A stretch of DNA of 55,267 bases, taken from NCBI GenBank assembly GCA_947384055.1, contig CANDFO010000006.1, positions 1 to 55,267 on the forward strand. The letters are read 5' to 3'. Position 1 is the first letter of the stretch, and each line of letters begins with the position of its first letter. This document shows, in pieces, positions 40,627 to 48,777 of this stretch. Made by a program: the position numbers and the translations under genes. The notes beneath the pieces were generated by a model. It saw only the letters and a program-made list of their open reading frames with translations, was not told where the DNA came from and ran no database searches. Source of the stretch: an uncultured Flavonifractor sp. (GTDB taxonomy: Bacteria > Bacillota > Clostridia > Oscillospirales > Oscillospiraceae).

Positions 40627-40869
40627 ATGCTGGAGGAGCTTAAAGAGAAGTCCAGGGTGGCGGGGGTTAAGCAGACCCGCAGGGCCATTCTGGAGGGAAA
40701 TGTCCGGCGGGTTTTTTTGGCGCAGGACGCCGATACCCGTGTTACCAGGCCGATTGAGGCGCTGTGCGGCGAGCGCGGCATCCCGGTGGAGCAGGTCCCC
40801 ACTATGAAGGAGCTGGGGGCCGCCTGCGGCATTGCGGTGGGTTCTGCCGCCGCCGCGGTTTTTGCTTGA
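40627..40869 (+). CDS. L7Ae-like kink-turn binding protein (YbxF family)
   Basis: The 80-residue protein belongs to the bacterial L7Ae-like group that binds kink-turn RNA. It shows GVKQTRRAILEGNVRRVFLA and the later ACGIAVGSAAAA block. The position just before rpsL is the same as in Bacillus. ATG 40627 follows AGGAGG; the longer frame to 40507 would run through the promoter. It is expressed with rpsL, rpsG, fusA and tuf. Confidence 0.88.
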   Translation: MLEELKEKSRVAGVKQTRRAILEGNVRRVFLAQDADTRVTRPIEALCGERGIPVEQVPTMKELGAACGIAVGSAAAAVFA

Positions 40870-40947
40870 TTTTAGCGGGCGGAAGGAATAATTTCCTGCC
40901 AATCCGTTAAAATATATTATTTAGAAACCAAAGAAAGGAGGAACACC

Positions 40948-41370
40948 ATGCCTACGTTTAATCAGCTCGTCCGGAAAGGACGCCAGGCCGTGACCTACAA
41001 GTCCACCTCTCCTGCCATGCAGAAGGGCCTGAACACCCTGAAGAACCGCGAGACCGACCTGCCTTCTCCTCAGAAGAGAGGCGTGTGCACCGCTGTTCGT
41101 ACCTCCACCCCGAAGAAGCCCAACTCCGCCCTGCGTAAGATCGCCCGTGTGCGTTTGACCAATGGGTACGAGGTGACGGCTTATATTCCCGGTGTGGGCC
41201 ACAACCTTCAGGAGCACTCTGTGGTCATGATCCGCGGCGGCCGTGTCAAGGATCTGCCCGGCGTGCGCTACCACATCATCCGCGGCACTCTGGATACCCA
41301 GGGCGTCTCCGGCCGTATGCAGGCCCGCTCCAAATACGGTGCCAAGCGGCCCAAGGCCGGCAAGAAGTAA
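40948..41370 (+). CDS. rpsL: 30S ribosomal protein S12
   Basis: The 140-residue S12 has the conserved TPKKPNSALRKIARVRLTNG segment and the GVGHNLQEHSVVMIRGGRVK loop. The lysines linked to streptomycin sensitivity are wild-type. GAAAGGAGG precedes the ATG. A long intergenic gap of 287 nt follows before rpsG. Confidence 0.97.
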   Translation: MPTFNQLVRKGRQAVTYKSTSPAMQKGLNTLKNRETDLPSPQKRGVCTAVRTSTPKKPNSALRKIARVRLTNGYEVTAYIPGVGHNLQEHSVVMIRGGRVKDLPGVRYHIIRGTLDTQGVSGRMQARSKYGAKRPKAGKK

Positions 41371-41657
41371 CCTGTATTTAGCAGACGGGAGCGCTTCCAG
41401 CGCCGTTTTTCGGAAGAATACGGGACGGACCCGTTGAATGAAGGTCCAAGGACCGGCAGAGCCGGTACACTGGAAGCGGAAACAGATGAAAGCAATTCCG
41501 CGCTGAAGAGCGCAAGGCAGTTGTCCTTGCGGAAAGCGCTTACCTATAAAACGGGGGCGTTTCCGGCAGGGCACTGGACAAGCAGGCACTTGTCTTACAC
41601 GGGCGGTTTGCGCCGTTCGAGTACCTATGAAATCATACTATGAAGGAGGGAAGCAAA
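41371..41657 (+). other. Structured intercistronic region between rpsL and rpsG
   Basis: Several short hairpins line up here: GGTCC/GGACC, ACCGGC/GCCGGT, GCGCT/AGCGC, CAAGG/CCTTG, GACAAG/CTTGTC and ACGGGCGG/CGCCGT. No gene or promoter is clear. In E. coli the rpsL-rpsG spacer binds S7 for translational feedback; a similar role is possible here. The 287-nt length is long for this position. Confidence 0.45.
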
Positions 41658-42128
41658 GTGCCCAGAAGAGGAAACGTACCCAAGCGGGAGATTTTGCCCG
41701 ATCCGCTGTATAACTCCGTCCTTGTCACCAAGCTGGTCAACAGCATTATGCTGGACGGTAAAAAGGGCGTGGCCCAGAAGGTGGTCTACGGTGCTTTCGA
41801 CATTATCAAGGAAAAATCCGGAAAGGACCCCCTGGATGTATTCACCACTGCTCTGGAAAATATTATGCCGTCTCTGGAGGTCAAGGCCCGTCGTGTAGGC
41901 GGAGCCACCTATCAGGTGCCTATTGAGGTCCGGCCGGAGCGTCGGCAGACCCTGGGGCTGCGCTGGCTGACCAACTACTCCCGCAACCGCAGCGAGAAGA
42001 CCATGAAGGAGCGTCTGGCCGGCGAGATTATGGACGCCAGCAACAACCTGGGCTCCGCGGTCAAAAAGCGCGAAGATACCCATAAGATGGCCGATTCCAA
42101 CAAGGCTTTCGCGCACTACCGCTGGTAA
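41658..42128 (+). CDS. rpsG: 30S ribosomal protein S7
   Basis: The 156-residue S7 begins MPRRGNVPKREILPDP at GTG 41658, seven bases after AAGGAGGG. The longer frame from ATG 41640 would add MKEGSK, read from the ribosome binding site, and is rejected. The LVTKLVNSIMLDGKKG and MASNK-like C-terminal parts are standard. S7 starts assembly of the 30S head. Confidence 0.96.
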   Translation: MPRRGNVPKREILPDPLYNSVLVTKLVNSIMLDGKKGVAQKVVYGAFDIIKEKSGKDPLDVFTTALENIMPSLEVKARRVGGATYQVPIEVRPERRQTLGLRWLTNYSRNRSEKTMKERLAGEIMDASNNLGSAVKKREDTHKMADSNKAFAHYRW

Positions 42129-42149
42129 GGAGTTAGGAGTTATTAGAGT

Positions 42150-44261
42150 ATGCCTAGGAAAGTAACCTTAGAGAACACCAGAAACATCGGCATCATGGCG
42201 CACATTGATGCCGGCAAGACCACCACCACCGAGCGGATCCTCTATTACACCGGCGTCAACTATAAAATCGGTGAGACCCACGAGGGCACCGCTACCATGG
42301 ACTGGATGGCCCAGGAGCAGGAGCGCGGCATTACCATCACTTCTGCCGCCACCACCTGCTATTGGAAGGGCACCAAGGAGCAGTTCCCCCAGACCCGCAT
42401 CAATATCATTGACACGCCGGGCCACGTGGATTTCACTGTAGAGGTGGAGCGCTCCCTGCGGGTGCTGGACGGCTCTGTTACCGTCATGTGCGCCAAGGGC
42501 GGCGTGGAGCCTCAGTCTGAGACTGTCTGGCGTCAGGCTGACCACTACAAGGTCCCGCGCATGATTTATGTCAATAAGATGGATATTATGGGCGCGGATT
42601 TTTATCATGTGCTGGATATGATCCACGAGCGGCTTAAGTGCAACGCAGTGCCCATCCAGCTGCCCATTGGCAAAGAGGAGACCTTCAAGGGGATCATCGA
42701 CCTGGTGGAGATGGACGCCGATATCTACTACGACGAGATGGGCAAGGACATGCGGGTGGAGGAGATCCCCGCCGACATGCTGGAGCTTGCCCAGGAGTAC
42801 CGCACTAAGCTCATTGACGCGGTGGCGGATATCGACGATGAGATTATGGAGCTGGCCCTGGAGGAGAAGCCCATTCCCGAAGACATGATCCGCCGGGCTA
42901 TCCGTAAAGGGACCATTGAGAATCTGCTGGTGCCCGTCACCTGCGGCACCTCTTACAAGAATAAGGGTGTGCAGAAGCTGCTGGATGCCATTGTGGATTT
43001 CATGCCCTCCCCCCTGGACATCCCCGCCATCAAGGGCGTGGACCCGGACAGCGAGGAAGAGGATGAGCGCCCTGCCGACGACAGCGCGCCTTTCTCCGCG
43101 CTGGCATTTAAGATCGCTACCGACCCCTTTGTGGGCCGCCTGTCCTTCATCCGGGTTTATTCCGGCGTGCTGAATACCGGCACCACAGTGCTGAATTCCA
43201 CCAAAAAGCAGAAGGAGCGCATTGGCCGCATTCTTCAGATGCACGCCAATCACCGGGAGGATATCGAGACCGTATATTCCGGCGATATTGCCGCCGTGAT
43301 CGGTCTGAAGAACTCCACCACCGGCGACACCCTCTGTGATGAGAAGCATCCCATCATTCTGGAGTCTATGGAGTTCCCCGAGCCTGTCATCCGGGTGGCC
43401 ATTGAGCCCAAGACCAAGGCCGGCCAGGAAAAGATGGGCATTGCCCTGATGAAGCTGGCTGAGGAGGACCCCACCTTCAAGACTTACACTGACGAGGAGA
43501 CTGGTCAGACCATCATCGCCGGCATGGGCGAGCTCCATCTGGAGATCATCGTGGACCGCCTGCTCCGCGAGTACAAGGTGGAGGCCAACGTGGGCGCGCC
43601 CCAGGTGGCCTACAAGGAGACCATCAAGAAGAACGTCCAGCAGGACACCAAGTACGCCCGCCAGTCCGGCGGCAAGGGCCAGTACGGCCACGTCAAGATC
43701 CGGGTGGAGCCCAACGAGTCCGGCAAGGGCTACGAGTTCGTCAACGAAGTGGTGGGCGGCGCGGTGCCCAAGGAGTATATCCCCGCCGTGGACGCCGGCA
43801 TCCAGGGAGCCATGCTCTCCGGCGTGCTGGCCGGTTATCCGGTGGTGGACGTGAAGGTCACCCTGTACGACGGAAGCTATCACGAGGTGGACTCCTCGGA
43901 AATGGCCTTCAAGATCGCCGGTTCCATGGCCTTCAAGGAGGCCTGCCAGAAGGCGGACCCCACCCTGATGGAGCCCATTATGAAGGTCAGCGTCATTGTG
44001 CCTGACGAGTATCTGGGCAACGTCATCGGCGACCTCAACAGCCGCCGCGGACAGATCCAGGGCCAGGAGAACCGCTCCGGCGCCGTCCAGGTGGACGCCC
44101 TGGTGCCCCTGGGCGAGATGTTCGGCTATGCCACGGACCTGCGCTCCCGCACCCAGGGCCGCGGACAGTACACCATGGAGCCCCACAGCTACCTGGAGAT
44201 TCCCAAGAGCATCCGGGAGAAGATCATCGACCAGCGCATGAGCGCGCGGGCGATGAAGTGA
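42150..44261 (+). CDS. fusA: Elongation factor G
   Basis: The 703-residue translocase GTPase has the G1 loop AHIDAGKTTTTERIL, DTPGHVDF (G3) and NKMD (G4), followed by domains II-V ending at SMAFKEACQKADPTLMEPI and the C-terminal region. It drives ribosomal translocation. It follows rpsG by 21 nt, standard for the str operon. It appears complete. Confidence 0.98.
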   Translation: MPRKVTLENTRNIGIMAHIDAGKTTTTERILYYTGVNYKIGETHEGTATMDWMAQEQERGITITSAATTCYWKGTKEQFPQTRINIIDTPGHVDFTVEVERSLRVLDGSVTVMCAKGGVEPQSETVWRQADHYKVPRMIYVNKMDIMGADFYHVLDMIHERLKCNAVPIQLPIGKEETFKGIIDLVEMDADIYYDEMGKDMRVEEIPADMLELAQEYRTKLIDAVADIDDEIMELALEEKPIPEDMIRRAIRKGTIENLLVPVTCGTSYKNKGVQKLLDAIVDFMPSPLDIPAIKGVDPDSEEEDERPADDSAPFSALAFKIATDPFVGRLSFIRVYSGVLNTGTTVLNSTKKQKERIGRILQMHANHREDIETVYSGDIAAVIGLKNSTTGDTLCDEKHPIILESMEFPEPVIRVAIEPKTKAGQEKMGIALMKLAEEDPTFKTYTDEETGQTIIAGMGELHLEIIVDRLLREYKVEANVGAPQVAYKETIKKNVQQDTKYARQSGGKGQYGHVKIRVEPNESGKGYEFVNEVVGGAVPKEYIPAVDAGIQGAMLSGVLAGYPVVDVKVTLYDGSYHEVDSSEMAFKIAGSMAFKEACQKADPTLMEPIMKVSVIVPDEYLGNVIGDLNSRRGQIQGQENRSGAVQVDALVPLGEMFGYATDLRSRTQGRGQYTMEPHSYLEIPKSIREKIIDQRMSARAMK

Positions 44262-44304
44262 GGCAGATTTTTCAAAAATTATGCCTGCGGGCCCGTTTTT
44301 AGGA

Positions 44305-44333
44305 TTGCTTTTTCTTCCAACTTGTTGTAAAAT
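44305..44333 (+). promoter_or_regulatory. Internal promoter for tuf
   Basis: TTGCTT (44305-44310) and TAAAAT (44328-44333) are spaced by 17 nt in the 139-nt fusA-tuf gap. It would give tuf extra transcription beyond the operon promoter. Confidence 0.65.
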
Positions 44334-44400
44334 AGCACCATGATAAACGCGGCAGGCTGACCCACAACAATTATTTAACCGTTTAAGGAGGATTTTCCCA

Positions 44401-45603
44401 ATGGCCAAGCAAAAATTTGAGAGAAGCAAGCCCCATGTCAACATCGGCACCATCGGCCACGTTGACCACGGCAAGACCACCCTGACTGCCGCCATCACCA
44501 AGTGGCTGTCCTATCAGGGCAAGGCCCAGTTTGAGGCTTATGATTCCATCGACAAGGCCCCCGAAGAGAAAGCCCGCGGCATCACGATCAACACCGCTCA
44601 CGTGGAGTATGAGACTGAGGCCCGCCACTATGCCCACGTTGACTGCCCGGGCCACGCCGACTATATCAAGAACATGATCACCGGCGCTGCTCAGATGGAC
44701 GGCACCATCCTGGTAATTGCCGCTTCCGACGGCCCCATGGCGCAGACCCGTGAGCACATTCTGCTGGCCCGTCAGGTGGGTGTGCCCGCAATCGTGGTAT
44801 TCCTGAACAAGTGTGACCAGCTGGACGACCCCGAGCTGCTGGAGCTGGTGGAGATGGAAGTGCGCGAGCTGCTCTCCAAGTACGAGTTCCCCGGCGACGA
44901 CATCCCTGTGATCAAGGGCTCCGCTCTGAACGCCCTGGTCAGCGAATCCACCGACCCCAACGCCCCCGAGTATGCTTGCATTAAGGAGCTCATGGACGCT
45001 GTTGACAGCTATATCCCCACTCCGCCCCGTGACGACACTCTGCCCTTCCTGATGCCCGTTGAGGACGTGTTCACCATCACCGGCCGCGGCACCGTTGCTA
45101 CCGGTCGTGTGGAGCGCGGCGTCATCAAGATGAACGAGGAAGTGGAGATTGTCGGCCTCCAGGAGGAGAAGCGCAAGACCGTCGTTACCGGTATTGAGAT
45201 GTTCCGCAAGCTCCTGGACTATGCCGAGGCCGGCGACAATATCGGCACTCTGCTGCGCGGCGTTGCCAAGACCGACGTGGAGCGCGGTCAGGTTCTGTGC
45301 AAGCCCGGCTCCATTCATCCCCACACCAAGTTTGTAGGTCAGGTCTACGTCCTGTCCAAGGACGAGGGCGGCCGGCATACCCCCTTCTTCAACAATTATC
45401 GTCCCCAGTTCTATTTCCGTACCACCGACGTAACCGGCGTTATCACTCTGCCTGACGGCGTTGAGATGTGCATGCCCGGCGACAACGTGGACATGAAGGT
45501 GGAGCTGATTACTCCCATTGCCATTGAGAAGGGCCTGCGTTTCGCTATCCGTGAGGGCGGCCGCACCGTAGGTTCCGGCGTTGTTATTGAGATCAACGAG
45601 TAA
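44401..45603 (+). CDS. tuf: Elongation factor Tu
   Basis: The 400-residue GTPase has GHVDHGKTTL (G1), RGITI (switch I), DCPGHADY (G3) and NKCD (G4), and complete domains II and III. It delivers aminoacyl-tRNA to the ribosome. Codon usage is the most biased of the window, with strong preference for C-ending codons. GGAGGATTT precedes ATG 44401. A strong terminator follows. Confidence 0.98.
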   Translation: MAKQKFERSKPHVNIGTIGHVDHGKTTLTAAITKWLSYQGKAQFEAYDSIDKAPEEKARGITINTAHVEYETEARHYAHVDCPGHADYIKNMITGAAQMDGTILVIAASDGPMAQTREHILLARQVGVPAIVVFLNKCDQLDDPELLELVEMEVRELLSKYEFPGDDIPVIKGSALNALVSESTDPNAPEYACIKELMDAVDSYIPTPPRDDTLPFLMPVEDVFTITGRGTVATGRVERGVIKMNEEVEIVGLQEEKRKTVVTGIEMFRKLLDYAEAGDNIGTLLRGVAKTDVERGQVLCKPGSIHPHTKFVGQVYVLSKDEGGRHTPFFNNYRPQFYFRTTDVTGVITLPDGVEMCMPGDNVDMKVELITPIAIEKGLRFAIREGGRTVGSGVVIEINE

Positions 45604-45617
45604 ATTCCGCCACTTAA

Positions 45618-45645
45618 AAGGCGCGGTTCGCAGGAGCCGCGCCTT
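45618..45645 (+). terminator. Terminator after tuf
   Basis: AAGGCGCGGTTC pairs with GAGCCGCGCCTT across GCAG (one G-U pair), followed by TTTT. It ends the str operon. Confidence 0.9.
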
Positions 45646-45699
45646 TTTTGCATCTGATGGAGAGGGGCTGAGCTCTTTCAGGAAACGTGCCGGCACTTG

Positions 45700-45891
45700 T
45701 GTAGTCAAAGTGGTTCAAAAGGAGCAAATCGCTCCTTTTGAACCCTGCGGCGAAAATCGCCGCAGGGACCGCTCATGCGGCCCTGCTTTGGACTTCATAG
45801 ACGCCGCTGGCGTGCATTGCACGCTCCAGTGGGCCATTGGCCCACTGGAGGAAAAAGCGCATGTTGTACTTTTTCAACTGCAGCGACTATA
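45700..45891. repeat. Second TIR palindromic element, downstream of tuf
   Basis: The right end, in reverse, reads TATAGTCGCTGCAGTTGAAA, close to the ends of the 29458-29618 element; the left end GTAGTCAAAGTGGTTCAAAA is a weaker match. Three perfect hairpins lie inside: GGTTCAAAAGGAGC/GCTCCTTTTGAACC (45712-45744), CCCTGCGGCGA/TCGCCGCAGGG (45743-45767) and CTCCAGTGGGCC/GGCCCACTGGAG (45824-45850). No gene is apparent. Confidence 0.6.
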
Positions 45892-46060
45892 TCAGAAAAT
45901 TCTTTGAAATTATTTGTTGACAGATAGGAAGGCCTATATGTAATGGTATAAATGGTATAGAAAGGATTTCGAGATATAGTGTTTCATGCGTCGGAAGGGA
46001 TGGCCTGTGGAAATATATTCGGGAGAACAAAAAAAGGGGGTGCAGATACAAAAAAAGACA

Positions 46061-46088
46061 TTGTACCTGTGGACTTTTTTGTTATAAT
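46061..46088 (+). promoter_or_regulatory. Promoter of the PocR-sensor operon
   Basis: TTGTAC (46061-46066) and TATAAT (46083-46088) are separated by 16 nt. A leader of about 225 nt follows. Upstream, a tandem ATGGTATA pair (45943-45950 and 45952-45959) could be an operator. No cobalamin-riboswitch core is evident in the leader. Confidence 0.65.
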
Positions 46089-46321
46089 GAGATAAGCGAT
46101 TGGAGGAAACCAGGCAAAGTTGAAAAAACAGCAATTAACGGCTGAAAATTTTAAATTATAGATGTGTTTTCTCCGGCGGACCGCTTTTTTTCGAGGTGTG
46201 CCCGGCATTTTGCGTGAACGTTAGCTGCCGGCGGCTCGAGGTCCGCGCCGCTGTATGGCCGGTTGGGGCGCTGCCTTCCGGGAGTGGATAAACCCCGATG
46301 CGGTTTTGGGGGGGATAACCA

Positions 46322-47539
46322 ATGCTAGAGGGGTCCAAGAGAATATCTGATTTTATTGACGTGGAGCTCCTGCAAACGATTCAGGATAACTGCTCCAAGG
46401 CCATGGGACTGGCTTTTGTAACGGTGGACTACCGGGGCAGGCCAATTACCAAATACAGCGGCTTTACCCCGCACTGCAAGCTGGGCAGGGAAATTCAAGG
46501 CTTTTCGGAGATGTGCGAGCAGTGCGACGCCCATGGCGGTCTCCACGCGGCGATTACCGGGCAGCCTTACATATACCGCTGTCATGCAGATTTGGTGGAT
46601 TTTGCAGTGCCTCTGATATTCAACGGCAGCTATATGGGCGCGGTGATGGGGGGTCAGATCCGGTTAAAGGACGAGGAAGAGCGGGAGCTGGAGCGTATCC
46701 TGCCCCAGCAGACCAACTGGCGGAAGAACAAAGCGCTGGATGAGGCGTACCGTCAGGCGGAGACCATCACCTATGAAAAGGTGGAGTCTGCGGTAAAGGT
46801 TCTGCGGGATATGATCCTCTATACTATTCAGGACCACTACAACCGCACCATGGCCCAGGAGCTGGAGGGAAAGGATAAGGAGCTGGCGGAGGCCCGCGCG
46901 GTGCGGTCCGACCTGGAATTCTCCATCCAGAAACAGGAGCTCAGCAGTTTTCAGCAGCAGGAGAGCTTCCGCTATTTTTTCTTTGTCATGAATGTGATTA
47001 CCCGCCTGGCGTTCCAGGAGAAAGCGGTGCAGACCGAGGCAGTGGCCTATGACTTTGCGGACATTATGCGTTATACCACCGACCCGGACCACAAAATCTC
47101 GACTCTGGGTGAGGAGCTGAGCTATATCGGCGCGCTGCTGCGGATTCAGCAGGCGTGGATCGGGGAAGGTTTGGAGTACAGCATTTCGGTGCCTGAGCGC
47201 TATTGGGGCGCCAGCTGTCCGTTTATGGCGTTTCAGCCGGTGATTGAGATGGTTCTCCAGGGCTGCGAGTCTGAGCTTCGTAAGATTGATATCTTTGCGG
47301 AGGAGGAGGGGGAGGACCTGCTGGTTCAGGTCCTCAGCAACAACGAGACGCTGACGATGGAGGAGCTGGAGAGTCAGACCAGCGGTCCTTTTGAAAAGGA
47401 ACATTTTTCTTTGCGGGATACCGACCGAAGCCTAAAGCGGACATTTGGCAAGCGCTACGGCTTGACTGCCGGTCCCAGAAAGGATGGACGCCCGGGATGC
47501 GCGGTATGGTTCAAGCTGCCGCTGAAATGGGAAAAGTGA
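46322..47539 (+). CDS. PocR-domain sensor with degenerate LytS-like kinase core
   Basis: The 405-residue protein has an N-terminal PocR ligand domain (about 10-170) with cysteines C52, C65, C68 and C87, a coiled coil (about 178-215) and a region equivalent to a LytS-type histidine kinase. In the phospho-acceptor helix, where the family has the histidine of NPHFLFN, this protein reads FRYFFFVMN, placing Y218 at the His position. The N-box-like segment FQPVIEMVLQGCE has M for the ATP-site Asn and G for His. It is therefore probably not a working kinase. It precedes an AraC-type response regulator and the Pdu locus, so it likely senses propanediol, glycerol or a related alcohol. Confidence 0.8.
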   Translation: MLEGSKRISDFIDVELLQTIQDNCSKAMGLAFVTVDYRGRPITKYSGFTPHCKLGREIQGFSEMCEQCDAHGGLHAAITGQPYIYRCHADLVDFAVPLIFNGSYMGAVMGGQIRLKDEEERELERILPQQTNWRKNKALDEAYRQAETITYEKVESAVKVLRDMILYTIQDHYNRTMAQELEGKDKELAEARAVRSDLEFSIQKQELSSFQQQESFRYFFFVMNVITRLAFQEKAVQTEAVAYDFADIMRYTTDPDHKISTLGEELSYIGALLRIQQAWIGEGLEYSISVPERYWGASCPFMAFQPVIEMVLQGCESELRKIDIFAEEEGEDLLVQVLSNNETLTMEELESQTSGPFEKEHFSLRDTDRSLKRTFGKRYGLTAGPRKDGRPGCAVWFKLPLKWEK

Positions 47540-47647
47540 GAGCCTTCCGGCCGCAGGCAGGAGAGCTGCTGGACAGGCCTGGTACTCCGGAAGGTGAAAA
47601 AGGGCGTCTGAGGGGCGTACGGCATGGGAAAAGGAGGCAGTTGCAGC

Positions 47648-48718
47648 ATGAGCCGCATCTTGGTGCTTAATGAAAACCGGTGGGAGCGGGAAATCATGCA
47701 AAATGTTCTGGCCTCGGGCCTTCCTGCGGTGGAAGTCCTGACGGCGGCCGGAAGGGAGGAGGCACTGCATCTGCTGCGGGACGGTTCTATCGACCTGTTT
47801 ATCGCGGATGTGCCCAGCTTTGACCTGGCCCGCAGCAATATGGTGTCCGCGGCAAAGCAGATGGCGCCGGATACTCCGATATTGATTACGTCTGTGGGCA
47901 AGCGCATGGATATTGCCGCTCATGTCTGGCGGCTGGGCGTGCAAGACTATCTGCTCAAACCCTGCCGTCCGTCCTGGCTGGTGGCGGCGGCTGGCGCGCT
48001 GATGCGGGGAGCCTCCACAGCGATGGACGGCCGGGAGGCACAGCGGCGGGAGCGGTATCTGCGGCTGACCCTTGAGCATATGCGGGCCTTCCGGTATAAA
48101 AAATGCACGGACGACGCAAAAGAATATCTTGATTCTCTTTACAAGGATACGGATAATATGAGTATCATCCGCTCCAGCGTGGTGGCTTTTGCCGAGGGGC
48201 TGGTGCGGCTGGGGGAACCGCTGGGGCCCTCTGCTCAGCTGAAGCTGGCGGGCAGTTTGGAGCGGTTTAAATCCCGCTTTGACCTTCAGGGGCGGAAATA
48301 CGAGACGTTCCTGGCTTTTGAAAAGCTGTTGGACATTATTTTTGCCACCATTGACGAGAGCCGCTGCTATCAGGTCAGCGATGAGCAGCGGGTGCTCAAC
48401 TACATCGACCGCAATATCAAGGGGGGCATCAGCCTGGATGAAGCGGCGGAGTACGCCAATATGAGCTCCTGCTATTTCAGCAAGTTTTTTAAAAAGATTA
48501 CTGGAATGAATTTTATTACCTATGTGACGGACTGTAAGATTGAGGCCGCACAGAAAATGCTGTTGGATACCGATATGCCGGTGATCAATATTGCCTACGA
48601 GCTGTCTTACAGCGAGACCAACTATTTCAGCAAAGCCTTTAAGAAGAAAGTGGGCGTGACGCCCACCGAGTACCGGGAAGGGCGGCTTCCCGAAGGAGTC
48701 AAGGCCAGTGCCGGATGA
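47648..48718 (+). CDS. AraC-type response regulator
   Basis: The 356-residue protein has a receiver-like domain (about 1-115), a linker helical region and a C-terminal AraC DNA-binding domain with the second HTH ending FKKKVGVTPTEYR. The receiver has the phospho-site aspartate (IADV) and the YLLKP lysine, but the usual acidic pair is N-E (VLNENRWER), so phosphorylation may be weak. It is likely the activator of the following pdu promoter, together with the PocR-like sensor. ATG 47648 follows GGAGGC; an in-frame ATG at 47624 is in the intergenic region and is unlikely. Confidence 0.85.
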   Translation: MSRILVLNENRWEREIMQNVLASGLPAVEVLTAAGREEALHLLRDGSIDLFIADVPSFDLARSNMVSAAKQMAPDTPILITSVGKRMDIAAHVWRLGVQDYLLKPCRPSWLVAAAGALMRGASTAMDGREAQRRERYLRLTLEHMRAFRYKKCTDDAKEYLDSLYKDTDNMSIIRSSVVAFAEGLVRLGEPLGPSAQLKLAGSLERFKSRFDLQGRKYETFLAFEKLLDIIFATIDESRCYQVSDEQRVLNYIDRNIKGGISLDEAAEYANMSSCYFSKFFKKITGMNFITYVTDCKIEAAQKMLLDTDMPVINIAYELSYSETNYFSKAFKKKVGVTPTEYREGRLPEGVKASAG

Positions 48719-48777
48719 CCCGGAAGCGGACGAGCACGCTGTGCGGCTGAGCCGGTGGGCGCAGGAGGAGAATGTTT

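Noticed and set aside
42168..44501. 777-codon minus-strand frame opposite fusA
   Set aside because: It is a shadow produced by the biased codons of fusA; no homology and no start signals.
46095..46321. Cobalamin riboswitch in the leader of the PocR-sensor gene
   Set aside because: Expected near a B12-dependent pathway, but the conserved core with GCCACTG and the B12 box could not be found.
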